In this document: piece by piece, positions 44,860-53,855 of the stretch | Position numbering within the stretch: position 1 is the stretch's first letter | Layout of the letters: the number at the start of each line of letters is the position of its first letter | Assembly: GCF_027107535.1 (NCBI RefSeq) | Contig: NZ_CP114283.1 | Span: forward strand, 1,240,001 to 1,304,000 | Direction: 5' to 3' | Source: Streptomyces aurantiacus | GTDB lineage: Bacteria > Actinomycetota > Actinomycetes > Streptomycetales > Streptomycetaceae | Length of the DNA stretch: 64,000 bases | The notes under the pieces: model-generated | Seen by the model: the letters and a program-made list of their open reading frames with translations, nothing else | Databases searched by the model: none | What the model was told of the DNA's origin: nothing | Program-made: the position numbers and the translations under genes

Positions 44860-45709
44860 GAACGTGAGCGCGCTGACGCGTACGGAGAAGCGCAGGCTCG
44901 TCGGAGCGTTCCTGGAGATCAAACGCACCGGTGAGTACGACGAGTTCGTCCGCATGCACATCGACCACTACGTGTCGGACGGGGAGGGCGGGCTGCGGGC
45001 GGCCCACATGGCGCCCTCCTTCCTGCCCTGGCACCGGCGATTCCTGCTCGACCTGGAGCGGGCACTGCGCCGGGTGGACGCCGGGGTGTCCGTGCCGTAC
45101 TGGGACTGGACGAAGGACCGCACACCCGCCGCCTCCCTGTGGCAGGAGGACCTCCTCGGGGGCAACGGGCGGCGGTCCGACCGGCAGGTGACGACCGGGC
45201 CGTTCGCCCGCCGGCACAAGAAGTGGGTCGTCAAGGAGTCGATGACCGACGGCGACTACCTCATGCGTGACCTCGGCCGGCCTCACGACCCGCTCCCCCT
45301 GCCCACCGCCGCCGAACTCGCCCGGGCCCTCAACGACCCCGTGTACGACGTGGCGCCCTGGGACTCCACGTCGGGCCGGGGCTTTCGCAACAGGCTCGAA
45401 GGGTGGGGGACCGGACGGGGCAACGACGCCTGGCGCAACCACAACCGGGTCCACCGCTGGGTTGGCGGACACATGCTCGGCGGAGCCTCGGTCAACGACC
45501 CCGTCTTCTGGCTGCACCACTCGTTCGTCGACCTGCTCTGGACGCGCTGGCAGAAGCGGCACCAGGGCGCACGGTATCTGCCCAAGTCGCCGCCCGAGCT
45601 GGGCGACCTGCAGCACGGACGGATCGTGGCGCGGCACGAGGAGATGCCGCCCTGGGGCGTGACGCCGGACGAGATGGAGGACCACAGCCGGATCTACCGG
45701 TACGTGTGA
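44843..45709 (+). CDS. melC2: Tyrosinase (copper monooxygenase, MelC2 type)
   Basis: A 288-residue type-3 copper enzyme oxidising monophenols and diphenols to quinones, the first step to melanin. All six copper ligands are recognisable: CuA by His39, His55 and His64 (MHIDHY, AAHMAPSFLPWHRRF), CuB by His200, His204 and His226 (HNRVH, FWLHHSF). Length is near the usual 273 residues with a 10-residue offset in the loop before CuB. It has no signal peptide, as expected if exported with its caddie. The caddie gene overlaps its start, securing equal translation. Confidence 0.96.
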   Translation: MAYTRKNVSALTRTEKRRLVGAFLEIKRTGEYDEFVRMHIDHYVSDGEGGLRAAHMAPSFLPWHRRFLLDLERALRRVDAGVSVPYWDWTKDRTPAASLWQEDLLGGNGRRSDRQVTTGPFARRHKKWVVKESMTDGDYLMRDLGRPHDPLPLPTAAELARALNDPVYDVAPWDSTSGRGFRNRLEGWGTGRGNDAWRNHNRVHRWVGGHMLGGASVNDPVFWLHHSFVDLLWTRWQKRHQGARYLPKSPPELGDLQHGRIVARHEEMPPWGVTPDEMEDHSRIYRYV

Positions 45710-45738
45710 GGCGCCGGCGTGGGAGATGGTCCGGGACA

Positions 45739-45781
45739 CGTGAAGGCCCCCGGCGGTGTTCTGTCGCCGGGGGCCTTCACG
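45739..45781. terminator. Bidirectional terminator between tyrosinase and chaplin genes
   Basis: A perfect 17-base inverted repeat (45739-45755 with 45765-45781), 9-base loop, lies between the converging melC2 and chaplin genes, 30 bases past one stop and 14 bases past the other. Confidence 0.85.
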
Positions 45782-45794
45782 TTGGTGCGATGGC

Positions 45795-46061
45795 TCAGCG
45801 GCCGTAGCCCTTGGGGCCGTCGTCGAGGTTCGCGCACTTGTTGCCGAACGCCGGGTTCAGCAGGCCGATGACGTTCACGGTGTTGCCGCAGACGTTGACC
45901 GGCACGTGGACCGGGACCTGGATGACGTTGCCCGACAGGACGCCGGGCGAGCCGATGGCCTTGCCCGCGGCGTCCGCGTCGGCCATGGCCAGACCGGCGC
46001 CACTGATGACAGCGGCACTGGTGCCGAGCGCGACACCGGCTGCCTTCGCGATGCGAGACAT
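45795..46061 (-). CDS. chpG: Short chaplin with charged C-terminal tail
   Basis: An 88-residue secreted chaplin: signal peptide MSRIAKAAGVALGTSAAVIS to about residue 30, chaplin domain SPGVLSGNVIQVPVHVPVNV with Cys pair (VCGN, NKC). After the usual end it carries about ten extra residues, NLDDGPKGYGR. The ATG at 46061 has AAGGAGAG upstream. Convergent with the tyrosinase gene, as chpG is beside melD2 in S. coelicolor; symbol given by position. Confidence 0.93.
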   Translation of the reverse strand: MSRIAKAAGVALGTSAAVISGAGLAMADADAAGKAIGSPGVLSGNVIQVPVHVPVNVCGNTVNVIGLLNPAFGNKCANLDDGPKGYGR

Positions 46062-46118
46062 CACGTTCTCTCCTTCGAATCGGTGAGCGCGGCAGCATGA
46101 ACGCAACCGCACTGCCCT

Positions 46119-46146
46119 TTCAACGCTGAGGCTCACGGCGGGTAAC
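46119..46146 (-). promoter_or_regulatory. Candidate BldN-type promoter of the chpG-like gene
   Basis: On the minus strand: GTTACC (46146-46141), 16 bases, GTTGAA (46124-46119), about 58 bases before the start codon. Spacing and both boxes agree with the rodlin promoters. Confidence 0.5.
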
Positions 46147-46357
46147 GGTGCTCGGCGGTGCATCATCCACCAACTTGCTTCATATGGGGCGATAAGTCAT
46201 ATGAGGTGAAGGGCTCTTCGGTCGACGGACAGAGAACCGGATACGGAGAGTGTCCGGCCGGGACGGGAAAACCGGATGAGACCCGGCGCCCCTCCGAATA
46301 GCATCCCCGCGGTGTTCGTACGAGGCGGGCACCTGCCCAGGAGGAAGGGATGCCCCC

Positions 46358-46672
46358 ATGACCGGTACGGCTCGTACGGAGGCCGCATCCGCCCGCGACG
46401 GGGAGGAGGCGATCTTGCGGACCTTCGTGCGCGACGGCCGGCTGACGCGGCTGCCCGCCCGGTGGAACCGCAAGCTGATCGTTCTGCGGCACATCGCCGA
46501 GGAGACGTTCCGGCCGGGTGCCGACTACCGCGAGCCCGAGGTGAACGAGAAGCTGCGCGGCTGGTGCGAGGGCGGAGAGACCGACCATGTGACGCTGCGG
46601 CGCAGTCTGGTGGACCACCATCACCTGCGCCGCAGCGACGGGGTGTACCGGAGGGCGGACGAGGCCGCCTGA
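46358..46672 (+). CDS. DUF2087 domain protein
   Basis: A 104-residue protein consisting of a DUF2087 domain: ILRTFVRDGRLTRLPARWNR, KLIVLRHIAEETFRPGADYR and LRRSLVDHHHLRRSDGVYRR. This domain resembles a winged helix and often ends longer transcriptional regulators; here it stands alone. The ATG at 46358 lies downstream of an AGGAGGAAGGG stretch. Single gene between the chaplin and kinase genes; target unknown. Confidence 0.88.
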   Translation: MTGTARTEAASARDGEEAILRTFVRDGRLTRLPARWNRKLIVLRHIAEETFRPGADYREPEVNEKLRGWCEGGETDHVTLRRSLVDHHHLRRSDGVYRRADEAA

Positions 46673-46787
46673 GCCGACAGGCGGCCCGGGGCGCGGGGGA
46701 CCCGCAGGGTGGGACGGGCGCTTCTCCCCGACTGCCCTCAGAGGCAGGGGCAGGGGCAGGGGCTGAGCGGCGAGTTGCCGGACCGTG

Positions 46788-48320
46788 TCACGGGCGGGTG
46801 CAGCGGCCCGTCGCGGCGGCGGCCGGGGGGCGGCACTGGAAGCCGTAGTCGTCGGCGCTCGTGCTCAGGTATCGGCCGGTGCAGCTGGTCGGCGTGGTCC
46901 TGCCGCGGCTGTCGCAGAAGGTCAGGGCGGCGCGGCCGTCGGTGAAGGGGCCCGGGGCGTAGACGACCCAGTAACCGGGGCGGAGGGACGCGTAGTCGTC
47001 GCTGCGGAGGTAGACCGCCTCGGGGACGGTCTCCCGGACAACGGCGAGCCGTTGGTCCCGGACAGCGGTGCCGGAGGCGACCGGTTCGGAGAAGAGCTGG
47101 GCGATCCAGCCCTGGGCGGCGGAGCCCTGCGACTGCGACGGGGTGGCTGGCGTGGACGGCGTCGGCGCGTCCGCGGGCACCGGTGTCCGCTTCTCGGACC
47201 GCGAGGGCGAGGCGGCGGACTTCGACGCGCCGCTTCCCTTGGCGGCGCTGTGCTTGGCGCCCGGATCACGCAGGTTGAGGTACAGGGTGGTCGCGGCCGC
47301 CGCGAGGGCGACGACGGTGACAGCGGCAGCGGCGACGAGCGCGACACGCCCGCCGCGTCCGGGTGGGCGGTGACTTTGGACGGGCACCGTGAGTGCGCCG
47401 ACCGGCTCGGCGGGCAAGGAACCGCCCGACCCGGACGGTACGTCGAGGACGCGCGTCGGAGCCGTCGGAGGGGGCGGCAGCGTGGCGGTCGCCGTCGGCG
47501 CCGACCACTCCGGCGCCGTACCCGACTCGACCTGGGCCAGCATCGCGTCCAGCCGGGCCGCGTCGGGACGAGCCGCCGGATCGCGCACGAGCAGGGCCTC
47601 GAGTACGGGCGACAGCGGGCCGGAGCGCACCGGCGGGGGCACGGCCTCGTCGAGCACGGCGGCCAGCGTGGTCAGGGCCGTCCCGCGGCGCAGCGGACTG
47701 ACGCCCTCCACGCACACGTACAGGACGAGACCCAGGGACCAGAGGTCGGACGCCGGATCGTCGTTGTTGCCGCGGATCCTCTCGGGGGCGATGTACTCGG
47801 GGGAGCCGATGAGTTCGCCGGTGGCCGTCAGCGCGGTCGAACCCTGGAGCGCCGCGATGCCGAAGTCGGTGAGCACGGCGGAGCCGTCGGCGCGCAGCAA
47901 AATGTTGGCGGGTTTGACGTCCCGGTGCTGGACTCCGGACGCGTCGGCGGCGCGCAGCGCGGCGAGCACCTGCCGGCCCAGGCGAGCGGCCTCCGTGGGG
48001 GGCAGCGGACCGGCGTCGAGCCGCTCCTGGAGCGAGACGCCTTCCACGAGTTCCATCACGAGCCACGGGTGCGGGTCGTCGTCGACGATGTGATGGATCA
48101 TCACCACGTTCGGGTGGCTGACCCGGGCGAGCGCCCGCGCCTCGCGCAGGACCCGCTCACGGACGGCTTCGGAGGCTGCCGCGTCGTGCCGTACGGCCTT
48201 GAGGGCGACCTCCCGGTGCAGCACGCCGTCGCGCGCCCGCCACACCGTCCCCATGCCTCCGCTCCCGAGCCGTCCGATCAGCTCGAACCGCCCGTCGACC
48301 ACGTCCCCCACTGCGCTCAT
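46788..48320 (-). CDS. Membrane Ser/Thr protein kinase (PknB-like)
   Basis: A 510-residue eukaryotic-type kinase with intact catalytic residues: Gly loop GRLGSGGMGTVW, Lys41, HRD (132-134 in QHRDVKPANILL), DFG (152-154) and APE (178-180). A Pro-rich juxtamembrane stretch and one membrane segment (ALVAAAAVTVVALAAAATTL) lead to an outer domain of about 150 residues. That domain has a Ser/Pro-rich stalk and a folded end containing Cys residues (LTFCDSRG, TSCTGRYLS, FQCRPP). It has no PASTA repeats, so it is not a cell-wall sensor of the classical PknB kind; ligand and substrates are unknown. The ATG at 48320 is chosen over a GTG two codons earlier. Confidence 0.92.
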   Translation of the reverse strand: MSAVGDVVDGRFELIGRLGSGGMGTVWRARDGVLHREVALKAVRHDAAASEAVRERVLREARALARVSHPNVVMIHHIVDDDPHPWLVMELVEGVSLQERLDAGPLPPTEAARLGRQVLAALRAADASGVQHRDVKPANILLRADGSAVLTDFGIAALQGSTALTATGELIGSPEYIAPERIRGNNDDPASDLWSLGLVLYVCVEGVSPLRRGTALTTLAAVLDEAVPPPVRSGPLSPVLEALLVRDPAARPDAARLDAMLAQVESGTAPEWSAPTATATLPPPPTAPTRVLDVPSGSGGSLPAEPVGALTVPVQSHRPPGRGGRVALVAAAAVTVVALAAAATTLYLNLRDPGAKHSAAKGSGASKSAASPSRSEKRTPVPADAPTPSTPATPSQSQGSAAQGWIAQLFSEPVASGTAVRDQRLAVVRETVPEAVYLRSDDYASLRPGYWVVYAPGPFTDGRAALTFCDSRGRTTPTSCTGRYLSTSADDYGFQCRPPAAAATGRCTRP

Positions 48321-48495
48321 GGCCACAGGCTAGTGGCGTCGTCCGGCCCTAAGGACGCCGGGCCCGTGCGTCCGAAGCGCCGCTCCGGTGCGACCGGCAC
48401 GCCCGGTGCGGAAAAGGTGCCCGCCCTCGGGCAGGCGACGGCCACCGGGTTCATTCCGCGTGGCCGGCCCGTCGGCGCGGCCTGCTCGGGGCAGC

Positions 48496-48520
48496 AAAAA
48501 AGCCCTCCCGGAGGGAGGGC
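48496..48520 (-). terminator. Intrinsic terminator after the tRNA gene
   Basis: On the minus strand an 8-base stem GCCCTCCC/GGGAGGGC (48520-48502) is followed by six T (48501-48496), starting 10 bases past the tRNA 3-prime end. Confidence 0.88.
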
Positions 48521-48529
48521 GGGGAGAGG

Positions 48530-48602
48530 CGCCCCCGGCAGGACTCGAACCTGCGGCCAAGCGCTTAGAAGGCGCCTGCTCTATCCACTGAGCTACGGGG
48601 GC
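48530..48602 (-). tRNA. tRNA-Arg (anticodon TCT)
   Basis: A 73-base cloverleaf: acceptor stem GCCCCCG/CGGGGGC, D-arm GCTCAGTGGATAGAGC, anticodon loop CTTCTAA with anticodon TCT (reads AGA), and T-arm GCAGGTTCGAGTCCTGC. The discriminator base is G and CCA is not encoded. AGA is a rare codon in this very GC-rich genome. No integrase gene or repeated tRNA 3-prime end is nearby. Confidence 0.96.
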
Positions 48603-48912
48603 CGGGTGTGGTGGCCTGTGGTGCTGGTGCCCGGATGTGGGCGGGGCTGTGCCGTGCCGGGGACAAGGATAGAGCTCCTGGGTCCCTTTGCCTGACGCTT
48701 CGCCTCCGTGGCTCGATGTGGAGGTTCAGTGAAGCGGTCCTGATAATCGCAGGCAGGTGCGAATCGTGCATCGCTTTTGGCGTCTCACGCCCCGGGTGTT
48801 GTGCACTCGTTATGCCTGCGCCCCAGTCGTCCCTTCCGCCCCGTGTGTCCTATCGGCGCGCAGACATGCCCATATGCTTTAGAAACCCTCCAAAATTGGG
48901 CATTCTTCGCAT
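48603..48912. other. Region between tRNA-Arg and dynA
   Basis: 310 bases without a credible gene. It must contain the tRNA promoter (minus strand) and that of dynA (plus strand); I could not place either firmly. The last 90 bases before dynA are notably AT-rich (CATATGCTTTAGAAACC). Confidence 0.4.
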
Positions 48913-48915
48913 GTG

Positions 48916-50520
48916 GTGACCTTGGACGTACGGCCCCAGCTGCTCGACGCACTCTCCGCCCTGCGCGACCGTGTCGCCGCCGCACGCTTCCCGCTGCCCC
49001 TGGCGGGGGCTCCACGCGCGCGTGCCAACCGCGACGAACTGCTCGCGCAACTCGACGACTATCTCGTGCCCCGCTTGAGGGAACCCGAAGCACCCCTGCT
49101 CGCCGTGATCGGAGGATCGACCGGAGCCGGCAAGTCGACGCTGGTCAACTCCCTTGTGGGGCGGCGGGTCAGCGAGGCCGGGGTGCTTCGGCCCACGACA
49201 CGTACGCCGGTGCTCGTCTGCCATCCCGAGGACCATCACTGGTTCAGCGGGATGCGCGTACTGCCCGACCTCACACGCGTGTGGGTGCCCCAGCTGGAGG
49301 CCGGTGACGATCCGCTGCTGCCGGGCGAGGACGACACGCGCGTGCTGCGGATCGAGACGGCCGACACCCTCCCGCGCGGGCTCGCGCTCCTCGACGCGCC
49401 CGATGTCGACTCCCTGGTGGCCGACAACCGGGTGCTCGCCGCCGAACTCATCTGCGCGGCCGACATCTGGGTCATGGTGACCACGGCGGCACGGTACGCC
49501 GACGCGGTGCCGTGGCATCTGCTGCGTACCGCCAAGGAGCACGACGCCACCCTCGTCACCGTGCTCGACCGGGTGCCTCACCAGGTGGTGTCCGAGGTCT
49601 CCCGCCAGTACGGCGCGCTGCTCGCCAAGGCGGGGCTCGGCGAGGTACCCCGCTTCACCGTGCCCGAACTGCCCGAATCCGCCTGGGGTGGGGGGCTGCT
49701 TCCGGCCACCGCAGTGGCGCCCCTGCGTGCCTGGCTCGCCCAGCAGGTGCAGGATCCGGGCGCCCGGCAACAGGCGATGGCACGCACGGCCTACGGGGTG
49801 CTCGACTCGCTGAAGTCGCGGATGCCCGAGCTCGCCAGCGCCTCCGCCGCCCAGTACGCCGCCGCGCTGCGGCTCACCGCGGCCGTCGACGGGGCGTACG
49901 ACAGCGAGTACACGCGCCTGCGGGGCCGCCTGCAGGCCGGGGCCGTCCTCGCCGGGGGTGCGCTCAAGCGGTGGCGCAGCTACCCGCTGGACTGCACCGC
50001 CGGTGAACTGCTCGACGCGCTCGTCGAGAGCCTGGCCGCACTCCTGCTGTGCGCCGTCGCCGCGGCCGACGAGCGCATCGACGAGGCGTGGCGGCGCGAA
50101 CCCGCCGCGTCGGCCCCGGGGCTGACGGACCGGGATCCGGTGCTGGAGAGCGCCGAGCACCGTATCGGGCTGGCCGTACGGCGCTGGCGGCGGATCCTCG
50201 AGGAGTACGCAGAGGAGGAGGTGCGCGCCCTGGAGAAGAGCGTCGCGCCGGATCCCGAGGTGGTGGCCGCACTGGTCGCCACCGCGCTCCTGGGCGGCCG
50301 GCGGGCGCGGTCCGCGGGCGAAGGGCTCGCCGAGCGGATCGGTGCCCACGGCGCGCTGCGGCTGCGCGACAAGGGCGGCCGGCTGCTCACCGACTACCTC
50401 GACAGGACGCTGCACGACGAACGGGAGCGGCGGCTCGCCCCGCTCGACGCACTCGACGTACATCCGGAACCCCAGGCCGAACTCATCGCCGCGCTGTCCG
50501 TACTGCAGAAGGAGAGGTGA
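48916..50520 (+). CDS. dynA: Dynamin-like GTPase DynA
   Basis: A 534-residue dynamin-superfamily GTPase. The P-loop GGSTGAGKS (about 65-73), switch region [10 protein letters not shown] and G3-like LLDAPDVDS are visible; a long helical region follows. In Streptomyces, DynA and DynB stabilise FtsZ ladders at sporulation septa. There is no membrane segment in this partner. The GTG at 48916 is preferred to one a codon earlier; no ribosome site is seen, and an ATG-TGG-TGA triplet overlaps the start. The stop overlaps the dynB GTG by four bases. The symbol rests on family, order and operon with dynB. Confidence 0.85.
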   Translation: MTLDVRPQLLDALSALRDRVAAARFPLPLAGAPRARANRDELLAQLDDYLVPRLREPEAPLLAVIGGSTGAGKSTLVNSLVGRRVSEAGVLRPTTRTPVLVCHPEDHHWFSGMRVLPDLTRVWVPQLEAGDDPLLPGEDDTRVLRIETADTLPRGLALLDAPDVDSLVADNRVLAAELICAADIWVMVTTAARYADAVPWHLLRTAKEHDATLVTVLDRVPHQVVSEVSRQYGALLAKAGLGEVPRFTVPELPESAWGGGLLPATAVAPLRAWLAQQVQDPGARQQAMARTAYGVLDSLKSRMPELASASAAQYAAALRLTAAVDGAYDSEYTRLRGRLQAGAVLAGGALKRWRSYPLDCTAGELLDALVESLAALLLCAVAAADERIDEAWRREPAASAPGLTDRDPVLESAEHRIGLAVRRWRRILEEYAEEEVRALEKSVAPDPEVVAALVATALLGGRRARSAGEGLAERIGAHGALRLRDKGGRLLTDYLDRTLHDERERRLAPLDALDVHPEPQAELIAALSVLQKER

Positions 50521-52613
50521 CCGCGGTGACCGCCGTCACGGACCACACGGATCACGCCGACCAGCCGGGAGACGACGACGAGGGGCGGGAGGGCGAGGGG
50601 CGCCCGGAGGAAGGGCGTCCTGACCAGGAGCGCTCGGGCCAGGAGGGCTTGGGCCAGGAGGGCGTGCGTCGGGAACGCGTGAGCGACGAGCGCCGGGGTG
50701 AGAAGCGCCGGGACGGGAAGCGTTCGGGCCGTGGGCACGCGCGCGTGGAGGACGATTCCGTGACCGACCGGAGAAGCACCCGCAAGAAGGACCCCGACAG
50801 GAAGGCCGCCCGCAAGGAGAGTGGTGATGCGGGGGACATGCGCACGGGGGACCGTGACGACTCCGAGCGGGTCACTGACGCCGACGGTACGGACGACGCC
50901 GACACCGCTGAGCCGGCGGGCGCCTGGGACGACGGGCTGATCGCACGCCGTGTGACCGCCACGGCCGAGGGACAGACCAGGCCCGTACAGGAGACCGTCG
51001 TGGACAACAGACCGCCCGTGGTGACTCCCCTCGCGTACGACGGGCCGCTGCGGTCCCGCCTCGACGCCCTGCGCGAACTGGTGGGGCTCTCCCGCACGCG
51101 GCTCGACAGCCGGACCCTCGCAGAGGCGGGACAGGTTCTGGACGAGGCGGCGGCGCGGCGCAGACTCTCGGGACAGCACACCGTCGTCGCCATTGCCGGA
51201 GCCACCGGAAGCGGCAAGTCGCAGCTCTTCAACGCGCTCGCCGGAGTGGCCATCTCGGAGACCGGGGTACGCAGGCCGACCACCGCCGCCCCCATCGCCT
51301 GCAGTTGGAGCGACGGCGCGGCAGGCCTCATCGACCGGCTCGGCATTCCCGGGCGGCTGCGCCGTCGGCCCCTGCAGAGCGCGGAGGCCGAGGCGCAGTT
51401 GCGCGGGCTCGTCCTGGTGGACCTGCCCGACCACGACTCGGCGGCCGTCCAGCACCGCGAACACGTCGACCGGATCCTCGCCCTCGTGGACGCCGTCATC
51501 TGGGTCGTCGACCCGGAGAAGTACGCCGACGCGGTACTGCACGAGCGCTATCTGCGGCCCATGGCGGGACACGCGGAGGTCACCTTCGTGGTCCTCAACC
51601 AGATCGACCGGCTGCCCGGAGAAGCCGCCGACCAGGTCCTCGACGACCTGCGGCGGCTGCTCGACGAGGACGGGATCGCCCTCGGCGAGTACGGCGAGCC
51701 GGGCGCGACCGTCCTTGCGCTGTCCGCGCTGACCGGCGACGGCATCAGTGAACTGCGCGAGGTGCTCGGCCATTTCGTGGCCGAGCGGGGCGCCGCGTCC
51801 CGCCGGATCTCCGCCGACGTGGACGCGGCCGCGGTGCGCCTGTGGCCCGTCTACGCGAACCGGCGGACGGCAGGGCTCAGTGAGGAGGCGCGCGACGAGT
51901 TCGCCGACCGTCTCGCCGACGCGGTCGGTGCCACGGCGGCGGGTGAGGCGGCCGAACGCGCGTGGCGCCGCAACGCCAACCGCGCGTGCGGCACGCCCTG
52001 GCTACGGCTGTGGCGCTGGCACCAGGACCGGCGCGAACCACCGACCGGACGCCTCTCGGTACGGGCACAGGCCGACGAGGAGGCCACGGCGCGGCAGCGC
52101 GTCGAACAGGCGGTGCGCACGGTCGCCGAGCAGGCGGCCGGCGGACTGCCCGCGCCCTGGGCGCAGGCGGTGCGCGAGGCGGCCGTACGTGGGTCGCAGG
52201 GGCTGTCCGAGGCCCTGGACGAACTGGCGGTACGGGCCGGGACTCCCGTCGGGCGGCCGCCGCGGCCCGGATGGTGGCCGGTCGCCGTGCTCGCGCAGGC
52301 GGCCATGACCATCCTCCAAGTCGTCGGCGGGCTGTGGCTGCTGGGACAGGTCATCGGCTTCATGTCGCCGAACCTCGGCGTGCCCGTGCTGCTGATGGTC
52401 GTCGGCATCGTGGGTGGCCCGGGCGTCGAATGGGCCTGCAAACTGGCGGCGAGCGGACCCGCGCGAAGGTACGGCCTGGAGGCGGAACGCCGGTTGCGGG
52501 AGGCCGCCTCGGGGTGCGGCCGGGCCCGGGTGCTCGACCCCGTGGCGGCGGAGCTGCTGCGGTACCGGGAGGTGCGGGAGCAGTTTCTGCGGGTTACGGG
52601 GGTCGGGGTCTAG
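50517..52613 (+). CDS. dynB: Dynamin-like GTPase DynB (membrane-anchored)
   Basis: A 698-residue dynamin-like protein. About 150 N-terminal residues are highly charged and probably unstructured ([19 protein letters not shown]). The GTPase domain then has P-loop GATGSGKSQ (about 229-237), [19 protein letters not shown] and LNQID. A helical region and two adjacent membrane segments near 585-640 ([33 protein letters not shown]) precede a charged tail. It should tether the DynA/DynB complex to the septal membrane. GTGA overlap with dynA. Confidence 0.85.
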   Translation: MTAVTAVTDHTDHADQPGDDDEGREGEGRPEEGRPDQERSGQEGLGQEGVRRERVSDERRGEKRRDGKRSGRGHARVEDDSVTDRRSTRKKDPDRKAARKESGDAGDMRTGDRDDSERVTDADGTDDADTAEPAGAWDDGLIARRVTATAEGQTRPVQETVVDNRPPVVTPLAYDGPLRSRLDALRELVGLSRTRLDSRTLAEAGQVLDEAAARRRLSGQHTVVAIAGATGSGKSQLFNALAGVAISETGVRRPTTAAPIACSWSDGAAGLIDRLGIPGRLRRRPLQSAEAEAQLRGLVLVDLPDHDSAAVQHREHVDRILALVDAVIWVVDPEKYADAVLHERYLRPMAGHAEVTFVVLNQIDRLPGEAADQVLDDLRRLLDEDGIALGEYGEPGATVLALSALTGDGISELREVLGHFVAERGAASRRISADVDAAAVRLWPVYANRRTAGLSEEARDEFADRLADAVGATAAGEAAERAWRRNANRACGTPWLRLWRWHQDRREPPTGRLSVRAQADEEATARQRVEQAVRTVAEQAAGGLPAPWAQAVREAAVRGSQGLSEALDELAVRAGTPVGRPPRPGWWPVAVLAQAAMTILQVVGGLWLLGQVIGFMSPNLGVPVLLMVVGIVGGPGVEWACKLAASGPARRYGLEAERRLREAASGCGRARVLDPVAAELLRYREVREQFLRVTGVGV

Positions 52614-52650
52614 ACGGGGCGAGCGAGGGCGGGGCGCCGGTCCGGCGTAG

Positions 52651-52740
52651 CGTTCCGGGGCGTTCCGGGGCGTTCCGGGGCGTTCCGGGGCGTTCCGGGG
52701 CGTTCCGGGGCGTTCCGGGGCGTTCCGGGGCGTTCCGGGG
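52651..52740. repeat. Nine perfect 10-base tandem repeats
   Basis: CGTTCCGGGG is repeated nine times without a mismatch (90 bases), starting 38 bases after the dynB stop codon. There are no spacers, so it is a minisatellite rather than a CRISPR array. Confidence 0.97.
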
Positions 52741-52853
52741 CGGCCTGGAGAGGCCGCGGGGCTGGGGCCGGGCTTGTGGCTGCCCGGGGCGGGCTGCGTC
52801 GGCCCCACGGGCCCACGGGCCCTGGTGGCCCTGGGCTGGTCCGGTTTGTGTCA

Positions 52854-52881
52854 GCCGGGGGCCGGGGGCCGGGGGCCGGGG
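52854..52881. repeat. Four perfect 7-base tandem repeats
   Basis: GCCGGGG is repeated four times, then decays into GCCGCTGG. The runs of four to five G at regular spacing could form a G-quadruplex on the plus strand. Confidence 0.9.
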
Positions 52882-53119
52882 GCCGCTGGACGGCGGGAGC
52901 GTCGGGGGCGGGTGACGGTAGGCGGAAGTCCCCGTTCGGGTGGCGGAGTTGTCCACAACCGGACGGTGGCCCACAGGGCTCAGCGGGCTCGGGCCGGCGG
53001 AGGCAGTCTGAGGGCGCGGCGATCACGACGTGGTCGCGACGCGGCCGGCGTGCGATGGCCGCGACAGACGCAGCCGTACGGGACGAGCCCGTGCGCGTGG
53101 GCAAGGGAGGGCTTCCGCG

Positions 53120-53590
53120 ATGAACGAGACGATGGTGTGCGTGGTGGGGAACGTGGCTACGCAGCCGGTGTTCCGGGAGACGGCGGCAGGCACGTCGGCG
53201 AGGTTCCGGCTGGCGGTCACGCAGCGGTACTGGGACCGCGAGAAGAACACCTGGACGGACGGGCACACCAACTTCTTCACGGTATGGGCCAATCGGGCGC
53301 TCGCGGCGAACGTGCAGGCGTCCGTGTCGCTGGGCGAACCACTCGTGGTGCGCGGCAGGTTGAAGGTCCGCTCCGAACAGCGTGACGGGCAGTCGAGGGT
53401 GGGCGCGGACATCGAGGCCTCGGCGATCGGCCACGACCTGGCCCGCGGCACCACGGCGTTCCGCAGGACACACAGGAGCGATCCGGCATCGGACACGCCG
53501 AACCGGCCGGAACCCAGCTGGGAAACGGAGCCGGCGGTTCAGGCGGACGAGACAGCTCAGCGGCAGCAGGAACCGGCCTTGGTGACGTGA
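53120..53590 (+). CDS. ssbB: Single-stranded DNA-binding protein SsbB
   Basis: A 156-residue SSB with an OB fold in the first 110 residues: MVCVVGNVATQPVFRETAAG, RFRLAVTQRYWDREKNTWTD and FFTVWANRALA. The C-terminal tail is short and Glu/Gln/Pro-rich and ends ALVT. It therefore lacks the acidic DDDIPF-type tip of the main SsbA, which fits the second paralogue SsbB. In S. coelicolor that protein is linked to chromosome segregation during sporulation. The ATG at 53120 has GGGAGGG 8 bases upstream. Confidence 0.92.
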   Translation: MNETMVCVVGNVATQPVFRETAAGTSARFRLAVTQRYWDREKNTWTDGHTNFFTVWANRALAANVQASVSLGEPLVVRGRLKVRSEQRDGQSRVGADIEASAIGHDLARGTTAFRRTHRSDPASDTPNRPEPSWETEPAVQADETAQRQQEPALVT

Positions 53591-53625
53591 GCGCGGGCAC
53601 CGGATCCGCGATCTGACCGAAGTGC

Positions 53626-53677
53626 GGCTTATCGGCGAGTGCGTTCCGAACGGTCCCTGGGGATTTGTCGATAAGCC
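53626..53677 (+). other. Inverted repeat upstream of the thioester protein gene
   Basis: GGCTTATCG (53626-53634) pairs perfectly with CGATAAGCC (53669-53677) around a 34-base loop, midway between ssbB and the next gene. It may be the end of the ssbB transcript or an operator. Confidence 0.4.
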
Positions 53678-53855
53678 CAGCTCGCGCCCGGTCCAGGCGA
53701 TAACGATTCCGATTCGGATCACTGATCGGATGACATCACCGGGAAGGGAGATGCGCCCCGTCCTTAGGATGCCGGGCATAGCTCTCGGGGCTTCTGATTC
53801 TGCTGGTGGGACCGTAACCCCCCACGTCAACGGGTCCTGCTCGAAGGGGAATTCT

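Larger units (their letters stand above)
52614..53119. other. Intergenic region with two tandem-repeat tracts
   Basis: 506 bases between dynB and ssbB with no credible gene. It contains nine 10-base repeats (52651-52740) and four 7-base repeats (52854-52881). GTTGTCCACAAC at 52948-52959 is a palindromic word. A Shine-Dalgarno GGGAGGG precedes ssbB. Confidence 0.6.

Noticed and set aside
48530..48602. tRNA-Arg as an attachment site of an integrated element
   Set aside because: No integrase, excisionase or repeated tRNA 3-prime segment lies within reach; both flanks carry ordinary conserved genes.
52651..52740. Possible CRISPR array
   Set aside because: The 10-base units are directly adjacent without spacers and there are no cas genes nearby.
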